This document shows, one piece after another, positions 59,323 to 64,000 of a stretch of 64,000 bases of DNA (within the stretch, counting starts at the first letter, position 1; every line of letters starts with the position of its first letter). The stretch lies in assembly GCA_963703895.1 (NCBI GenBank), contig CAVPFX010000002.1, positions 434,001 through 498,000 on the forward strand, read 5' to 3'. The position numbers and the translations under genes are program-made. The stretch comes from VRUE01 sp963703895. Lineage in GTDB: Bacteria > Actinomycetota > Thermoleophilia > Solirubrobacterales > 70-9. The notes beneath the pieces were generated by a model. That model was not told the DNA's origin. It saw nothing but the letters and a program-made list of their open reading frames with translations, and did not search any database.

Positions 59323-60753
59323 ATGGCTCCACGAATGCGCGGAGGCGCCGTGAGTGACGCAGAGGCAGCAAGCAGGGGGTCCACTTCCCCGGCTGATTGC
59401 TCTGTAGTAGTAATGGACTCTTCTCGCTCAACCGCGATTGCTTTCAGAGGCGCAGAGGCATTGTTCCGGAGCTTCGTTCAGGGGGAGCGAGGCGCCAAGC
59501 TGCGCTCGCAGCTCGCCTCGCATCATCCGCACGTCTCGGCCGAGGAGATTGAGGACGCGATTCAGGCTGCCTGCGATCGCTTCGTTGATAAGGCGGCCGG
59601 GATTACCGAGCCGGGCCAGGTCTACGCCTGGCTTCGCACAACCGCCCATCGGATCCTCAATCGTGAGGACGACCATCACCAGCGAGAGCTTTCCGTCGAT
59701 CCCACCACCGAGACGGGCCTGCAGCAGCTCGCGGGCGAGCAGCCCGGCCCCGAGGAGGAGACGATCGAACAGGAGGACGAAGCCGAACTCGAGGCTCTGG
59801 TTCGGGAGGTCTCGGCCTCACTGCCCGAGCAAAAGCGCGAAGTCCTCGTTCTCTATAGCTCCGGCTACAAGCGCCCGGAGATCGCCAGCCGCCTCGGCAT
59901 GAGCGACCGCGCCGTCAAGCGCGACCTGCTGGGGATCATGGACGAGGCGCGTGCTGCGATCGCGCGCAAGGCGGGGGGCGGGTGTCTGAAAGGCGAACCG
60001 CTGGTGCTGCGCTTCGCCTACGGGCTCGCCAGCGCCGCCGAGGTCGAGCAGGCCCACCTGCACATGAAGGGCTGCCGGCGCTGCGAGGTGCTCGCCGAGC
60101 GACTCGATACCTGGCGCGAGAAGGCGGCAGCGATACTGCCGCTGCCCGCCTTCGAACAGGCGAGCCCTGGTCTTCTCGGGCGCGTCGCCAACCGCGCTGC
60201 GGATGGCTTCACCACCGCCAAGCAGCAGATCCTCGGCGGCGTTGCACAGGCAAAACAACAGGCCGCCGCCGGCTACTCGCGCGTGGTCGACCCGACGCCT
60301 CTCGCCGGTGCCCGGCCGGGCACCCTGGCGGCGGTGATCCTCAGCTGCGCGACGATCGGCGGAGGGGCTGCGACCTACTGCGCCCAGCACGACGTCGACC
60401 CCCTGAGCGCTGCGACCGGGCTGATCGGCGGCGAAGAGGAACCCAACCCGGAACCGACCCCGCAGGCCGAAGAAACGCCGGAAGCGACCACCGTCGTCCC
60501 GCCGCCGGCTGAAGAAGCACCGGTAGCCGAAGAACCCGCGGCCGGCGAACCCTCGCCCGCCGCCGAGCCCGAACCGAAGCCCGAACCAGAACCTGCGCCG
60601 CCCCCGCCCGAACAGAGCTTTGAACCGGCCTCGCCGGACTACCCGGCTGCTGAAGCCGGTGCCGAAAACGAAGCAACCGAATCCGCACCCACTGAAAGCA
60701 CGCGGCCCGCCCCGGTCTCCAGCGGCGGCGCTCCGCAGTTCGGAGGTCCCTGA
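59323..60753 (+). CDS. ECF-type sigma factor fused to a zinc-finger/transmembrane anti-sigma-like tail
   Basis: 476 aa from the ATG at 59323 (GTG 59350 and ATG 59413 are alternatives). Region 2 is seen in E-I-E-D-A-I-Q-A-A-C-D-R-F-V and V-Y-A-W-L-R-T-T-A-H-R, and region 4 in L-P-E-Q-K-R-E-V-L-V-L-Y-S-S-G-Y-K-R-P-E-I-A. A zinc-finger-like H247-x3-C251-x2-C254 follows, then a membrane segment (~336-354) and a Pro/Glu-rich extracellular tail of ~115 residues. A covalent sigma plus anti-sigma arrangement would keep the factor at the membrane until released. It is coupled to the next gene by a one-base TGATG overlap. GGAACC at 59262 might be an ECF -35. Confidence 0.8.
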   Translation: MAPRMRGGAVSDAEAASRGSTSPADCSVVVMDSSRSTAIAFRGAEALFRSFVQGERGAKLRSQLASHHPHVSAEEIEDAIQAACDRFVDKAAGITEPGQVYAWLRTTAHRILNREDDHHQRELSVDPTTETGLQQLAGEQPGPEEETIEQEDEAELEALVREVSASLPEQKREVLVLYSSGYKRPEIASRLGMSDRAVKRDLLGIMDEARAAIARKAGGGCLKGEPLVLRFAYGLASAAEVEQAHLHMKGCRRCEVLAERLDTWREKAAAILPLPAFEQASPGLLGRVANRAADGFTTAKQQILGGVAQAKQQAAAGYSRVVDPTPLAGARPGTLAAVILSCATIGGGAATYCAQHDVDPLSAATGLIGGEEEPNPEPTPQAEETPEATTVVPPPAEEAPVAEEPAAGEPSPAAEPEPKPEPEPAPPPPEQSFEPASPDYPAAEAGAENEATESAPTESTRPAPVSSGGAPQFGGP

Positions 60754-63017
60754 TGCAGCACGTCCTCTCCTTCTCTACCCGAGCTCCGCGGCGCCGGCTT
60801 CTTGCCCTTGTGGTGGCGGTGGTTCTCGCCGCGGTGGGGACGGTCTCCCCGCGGCCGGCCGCGGCGGGCGAATTCACGATCACCGCCTGTCAGGCCGACG
60901 CCGGCGAATTCGCCAGCGGCGCTTTCGAAAACCTCGCCACTCGCGGCATGCGCTGGCGGCGAGCCTGCAACCCACTTGGGCCCGGCCTGCGCGGACTTGT
61001 CACCGCGAACGTCGTCACCACCGCCCACGTCGCCCACGGCGCGCAGTCGGCCTTCGTCCTCAACGCCCCGCCCGGGACCGTGATCTCGCGGTTTCGCTGG
61101 TCCGGTCACGCGGAGCGACGCGACTGTCGCTACGCGCTGCAAATGTATGGGGTGCGGCCTGACGGCTCAGACGCCACGATCAAGAACGTGCGGGCCAACA
61201 AAGGCTGCCCGGGTTCCGGCGGCGCGCAGGCGTCGAGCTGGCCGCGGCCGCGGGCCTTCGATCTCGGCGGGGCGACCAAAGTCGTGCAGCGAGTCGTCTG
61301 CGTGGGCGCCCCCTCGGCTCAGTTCTGCTCGGGCCGCGGCCTCAACTACATGCAGACCTTCACCGCCGAAGCGACGGTGGTCGACAACACGGGTCCGTCG
61401 GTGTCGATCGTGCCTGACACGCCGCTGGCTCGAGGCGAATGGGTCGGGGGCTTGCAGGGCCTCAATTACGAAGCCTCCGACAATGTTGGCGTCAAGGGTT
61501 CGTCGGCCAATTTGCCCGGAAAAGCAGACACCAGCCGTGTCTGTGACTACTCGCAGAGGATTCCCTGTCCCAACGGCCCCGGTCATATCGAAGTCGAAGC
61601 CGAGCGAGCCCAAGAAGGCACTCAGCTACTGCAGGTTCAGGCACAGGATGCCGCCGGAAATACGGCCGACTCGGCGACGGTTGTGGCCAAGATCGACAGC
61701 ACGGCGCCCGGGACGATTCAGGTTGGCGTCGAAGGTGGCGAAGGTTGGCGAAACAGCAACGACTTCGATGCGTCCTGGGCGAATGCCCCCGAACCAGACC
61801 GGGCGCCGATCGCCGCCGCGCACTACTGCGTCTGCCGGGCCGGAACCGGCGAATGCGTCAACGACACTCGCGGCGGCTCTTCGATCTCGCGCCTCGATGG
61901 CCTCACCGTGCCCGCTCCGGGGGAATGGGAACTGCGCCTCTGGCGGGAAGACGCCGCTGGCAACCAGCAGCCCGACAATGCGTCGCTGCCGGTCAAGTTG
62001 CGCTTCGACCCCGAACCACCAAAGCTCGGCTTCGAAGACACCTCAGCCGCCGACCCGACCCGGGTGTCGGTCCAGGTCACCGACCCGATCTCGGGGCTCG
62101 GCGGTGGCGAAATCGAGATCAGCCGCGTCGGCTCCGGGACTTGGCAGGCGCTTCCCACCGCCCAGGAAAACAGCCACCTCGTCACCCGGGTCGACGATGC
62201 GACGCTGCCCAGTGGGGAATACGAACTGCGCGCTACCGCCCACGACCAGGCCGGCAACCTCGCGAGTACGAGCCAGCGTCTCGACGGGCAGCCGATGAAG
62301 GTCAAGCTGCCGCTTCGCATCTCCTCCTCGGTTCGCGCCGGTGTGATCGAGAAGAGGCGCGTGAGGCGGACGACTCACGGCAAAAACCATCCGGGGACGC
62401 GGAAGGTCACCGTGCTCGCGCCGAAGGCCAAGGTCGGCTTCGGCCGCCACGTCCGCTTCGCCGGCACCGTGGTCGACCCCGCCGGCAACCCGGTGGCGGG
62501 CGCGCCCGTCCAGGTCTACTCACGCCCGCCCGAAGGCGAAGAAGCCCTCGCGGACACGTTGACCACCGGCGCCAACGGCCACTTCGCCTACGCGATCGAC
62601 GCCCACGCTTCGCAGTCGCTGCGCTTCGCCTATCCGGGTACCTCGACCCGCCTGCCCGCCGAAGACAAGGTTTCGCTCCTGGTCTCCGGACGCTCCACCT
62701 TCTCGGTCAACCGACCCCGAGTTCTGAATGGGCAGTCCGTCGTCTTCAGCGGGCGCGTCCAAGGGAGGCCGCTGCCGGCGGCGGGGAAGCTGATCGAGCT
62801 GCAGGTGCGCCTCTCCGAAGAATGGTCGACGTTCCGCACAATCCGCAGCAAACCGGATGGGAGCTGGCGCATTTCCTATCCCTTCAAGCGGACCTGCGGC
62901 AAGCAGCATTTCCGCTTCCGCGCCCGACTCCCGGGGGAGGCCGGCTATCCGCTCGAGCCCGGGCATAGTCCCGTACTTGCGGTGACGGTGAAAGGACAGC
63001 CATGCTTCACGGGATAG
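60753..63017 (+). CDS. Large secreted protein with Ig-like domains
   Basis: 754 aa. A signal peptide (basic start, L-L-A-L-V-V-A-V-V-L-A-A-V-G) ends near A-A-A-G-E. The mature protein has an N-terminal Cys-containing domain of ~190 residues, then repeats of D-N-T-G-P-S-V / D-S-T-A-P-G and A-Q-D-A-A-G-N / H-D-Q-A-G-N, hallmarks of tandem bacterial Ig-like domains. Carboxypeptidase-regulatory-like domains follow at the C-terminus (V-V-D-P-A-G-N-P-V-A-G-A-P-V). There is no sorting signal. It is coupled to the sigma-factor gene, so it may be its target or sensor partner at the cell surface. Confidence 0.78.
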   Translation: MQHVLSFSTRAPRRRLLALVVAVVLAAVGTVSPRPAAAGEFTITACQADAGEFASGAFENLATRGMRWRRACNPLGPGLRGLVTANVVTTAHVAHGAQSAFVLNAPPGTVISRFRWSGHAERRDCRYALQMYGVRPDGSDATIKNVRANKGCPGSGGAQASSWPRPRAFDLGGATKVVQRVVCVGAPSAQFCSGRGLNYMQTFTAEATVVDNTGPSVSIVPDTPLARGEWVGGLQGLNYEASDNVGVKGSSANLPGKADTSRVCDYSQRIPCPNGPGHIEVEAERAQEGTQLLQVQAQDAAGNTADSATVVAKIDSTAPGTIQVGVEGGEGWRNSNDFDASWANAPEPDRAPIAAAHYCVCRAGTGECVNDTRGGSSISRLDGLTVPAPGEWELRLWREDAAGNQQPDNASLPVKLRFDPEPPKLGFEDTSAADPTRVSVQVTDPISGLGGGEIEISRVGSGTWQALPTAQENSHLVTRVDDATLPSGEYELRATAHDQAGNLASTSQRLDGQPMKVKLPLRISSSVRAGVIEKRRVRRTTHGKNHPGTRKVTVLAPKAKVGFGRHVRFAGTVVDPAGNPVAGAPVQVYSRPPEGEEALADTLTTGANGHFAYAIDAHASQSLRFAYPGTSTRLPAEDKVSLLVSGRSTFSVNRPRVLNGQSVVFSGRVQGRPLPAAGKLIELQVRLSEEWSTFRTIRSKPDGSWRISYPFKRTCGKQHFRFRARLPGEAGYPLEPGHSPVLAVTVKGQPCFTG

Positions 63018-63048
63018 CCAAGCTCAGTGAGTCCAAGGAGGAACCGGC

Positions 63049-63651
63049 ATGTTGAAACTCCCGCGCCCCCGCCTCACCTACGCCAACGTCGTCGCCACGC
63101 TGGCGCTCTTCGTCGCCCTCGGCGGCAGCTCCTATGCGGCCCTGAAGATCTCCGGGCGGGACATCCAGAAGCACACGATCACCGGCCAGAACATCAAGCG
63201 GAACTCGCTCGGGCGCCGCCAGATCAAGGAGGCGAATCTGGGCGCGGTGCCGCGCGCCCAAAATGCGGCTCGCCTCGGCGGCTACCCCCCTGAACGATTC
63301 TTGGTCCGTTGCCCGCAGGGGACGATCCCGGCCGCTGGCGTCTGCATCGAAACCACGGCCCACGCACCTGTTGCCTACGGCGCCGCCGTTTACGCGTGCG
63401 GCCGGACCGACGACCAAGCGGCGGCGGGGAGGCGGCTCCCTACCCACAACGAGCTGATGGAGGCCCTGGAGCATCAAGGGATCCAGCTCGCTGCAGGTGG
63501 CGAGCTGACGAGCGAAGTGTCGGCTTCGACCAGCGAACCCGGCCGCGTCAACGACCTCTACATCACCGAAAGCAATGGCGCCGTCGGCCTGACCCCCGAC
63601 ATCGGCGCCGGAGCAAAGTCCTACCGCTGTGTGGCGCCGCCACTGAATTGA
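63049..63651 (+). CDS. Secreted/anchored protein of Solirubrobacterales type
   Basis: 200 aa. The N-terminus L-T-Y-A-N-V-V-A-T-L-A-L-F-V-A-L-G-G-S-S-Y is the recurrent anchor/signal of many Thermoleophilia surface proteins, followed by the typical I-T-G-Q-N-I-K-R-N-S-L and A-x-L-G-G-Y-P-P linker. The C-terminal ~110 residues contain four Cys and may form a small lectin- or DUF-like domain (A-V-Y-A-C-G-R, L-P-T-H-N-E-L-M-E-A-L). GGAGGA lies 7 bases before the ATG. Function unknown; it lies in the sigma-factor operon. Confidence 0.75.
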   Translation: MLKLPRPRLTYANVVATLALFVALGGSSYAALKISGRDIQKHTITGQNIKRNSLGRRQIKEANLGAVPRAQNAARLGGYPPERFLVRCPQGTIPAAGVCIETTAHAPVAYGAAVYACGRTDDQAAAGRRLPTHNELMEALEHQGIQLAAGGELTSEVSASTSEPGRVNDLYITESNGAVGLTPDIGAGAKSYRCVAPPLN

Positions 63652-63682
63652 GATCCATGAACAAAAGGCGAGGAGGAGTGCA

Positions 63683-64000
63683 ATGCCTTGGCTACATGAG
63701 TTCCTGAAGTTCGTATCTCGCTCAAACCGCGGCTCGCGGGCGACCCCCGGGACCCGGGCGCTGGCCACGGTCCTCAGCGCGGTCCTCGTTTTCGGCACCG
63801 TCGCGCCGGGCATCGCCTTCGCGGGCGAAGCCGACAGCGAACAGGAAGGATCGGCGCCGCCCGGTGCCCTACCTGGCCTCGAAGAAGAAGCCGAACTCGA
63901 ACCGGGCGGAGAAGAATCGGTGCTGGAACAGCTACCGGGCTCCCTTCCCTCCGGCGGCGGAGGCGAAGAAGAAGCTCCGCTCGAACCGGAACCCGCGCAG
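63683..64000 (+). CDS. Secreted acidic protein, 3' end outside window
   Basis: The ATG at 63683 follows GAGGAGG. The first 106 residues are visible: a signal peptide (L-A-T-V-L-S-A-V-L-V-F-G-T-V-A-P-G-I-A-F) with probable cleavage after A-F-A-G, then a Glu/Pro/Gly-rich low-complexity region (E-E-E-A-E-L-E-P-G-G-E-E). The rest lies beyond the window. Its composition resembles the tail of the sigma-fusion protein. Confidence 0.65.
   Translation, partial: MPWLHEFLKFVSRSNRGSRATPGTRALATVLSAVLVFGTVAPGIAFAGEADSEQEGSAPPGALPGLEEEAELEPGGEESVLEQLPGSLPSGGGGEEEAPLEPEPAQ

Noticed and set aside
63007..63813. 268-codon minus-strand open frame at the right edge
   Set aside because: Antisense to two plus-strand secreted-protein genes with good ribosome-binding sites and signal peptides.

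Overview
The window looks like chromosome (or a metagenomic contig) from a high-GC actinobacterium, most likely class Thermoleophilia, order Solirubrobacterales. Reasons: uniformly high GC; frequent GTG/TTG starts and leaderless-type promoters; an initiator tRNA of actinobacterial form without an encoded CCA; and secreted-protein types I associate with that order (the short N-terminal anchor at 63049-63651, the S/C-rich propeller repeats at 49.2-51.0 kb, and a sigma factor fused to a zinc-finger and membrane tail). The assignment is inference from sequence style, not a database result.

Layout. 1-5.4 kb is ordinary chromosome: the end of a ThDP enzyme, a Ppx/GppA phosphatase, a lipoprotein, a DCC thiol protein, an ICMT-like methyltransferase and a two-gene ABC exporter. 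5.42-12.56 kb is a genomic island in the initiator tRNA gene, bounded by a perfect 48-bp direct repeat. It carries a helical protein coupled to a CHAT (caspase-like) protease with two frameshifts, an Abi-like gene, and a three-gene DUF6338 cassette, but no recognisable integrase. 12.85-16.3 kb has two small phage-like genes and a regulator with seven predicted DNA-binding domains. 17.2-27.2 kb is a ten-gene carbohydrate or small-molecule tailoring cluster: PfkB kinase, two Fe/2OG oxygenases, SDR, phosphoesterase, two sugar C-methyltransferase-type enzymes, RfbC-like epimerase, DUF4910 enzyme and class III aminotransferase. It has no glycosyltransferase or nucleotidyltransferase in view.

27.4-43.6 kb resembles a defence/mobile hotspot. 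It has a PD-(D/E)xK nuclease fused to a long helical-repeat region, a GNAT-like gene, a 1043-aa helical protein, HExxH proteins, truncated IS5-like and IS1182-like transposases joined head-on, two HNH proteins, a frameshifted HEPN protein, a GIY-YIG protein, a second PD-(D/E)xK protein and a degenerate acetate-kinase remnant. 44.1-55.4 kb encodes an atypical NarL-type regulator, a 2019-aa polytopic membrane protein fused to an M4 metallopeptidase, a secreted FG-GAP protein with six near-identical 162-bp repeats, and a small lipoprotein resembling an M4 inhibitor. The peptidase and the lipoprotein share a nearly identical upstream stem-loop element. 55.4-57.9 kb has a prenyl diphosphate synthase, a PAP2 phosphatase and small unknown genes. 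58.1-59.1 kb is an HNH-GHKL ATPase fusion. 59.3-64 kb is an operon of a sigma/anti-sigma fusion with secreted proteins, running off the right edge.

The strongest candidates for undescribed systems are the CHAT island with its partners, the seven-HTH regulator, the M4 protease/inhibitor pair with its shared leader element, and the HNH-GHKL fusion. Several genes carry single-base frameshifts, two of them in G or C homopolymers. Raw reads are needed to tell real decay from sequence error.
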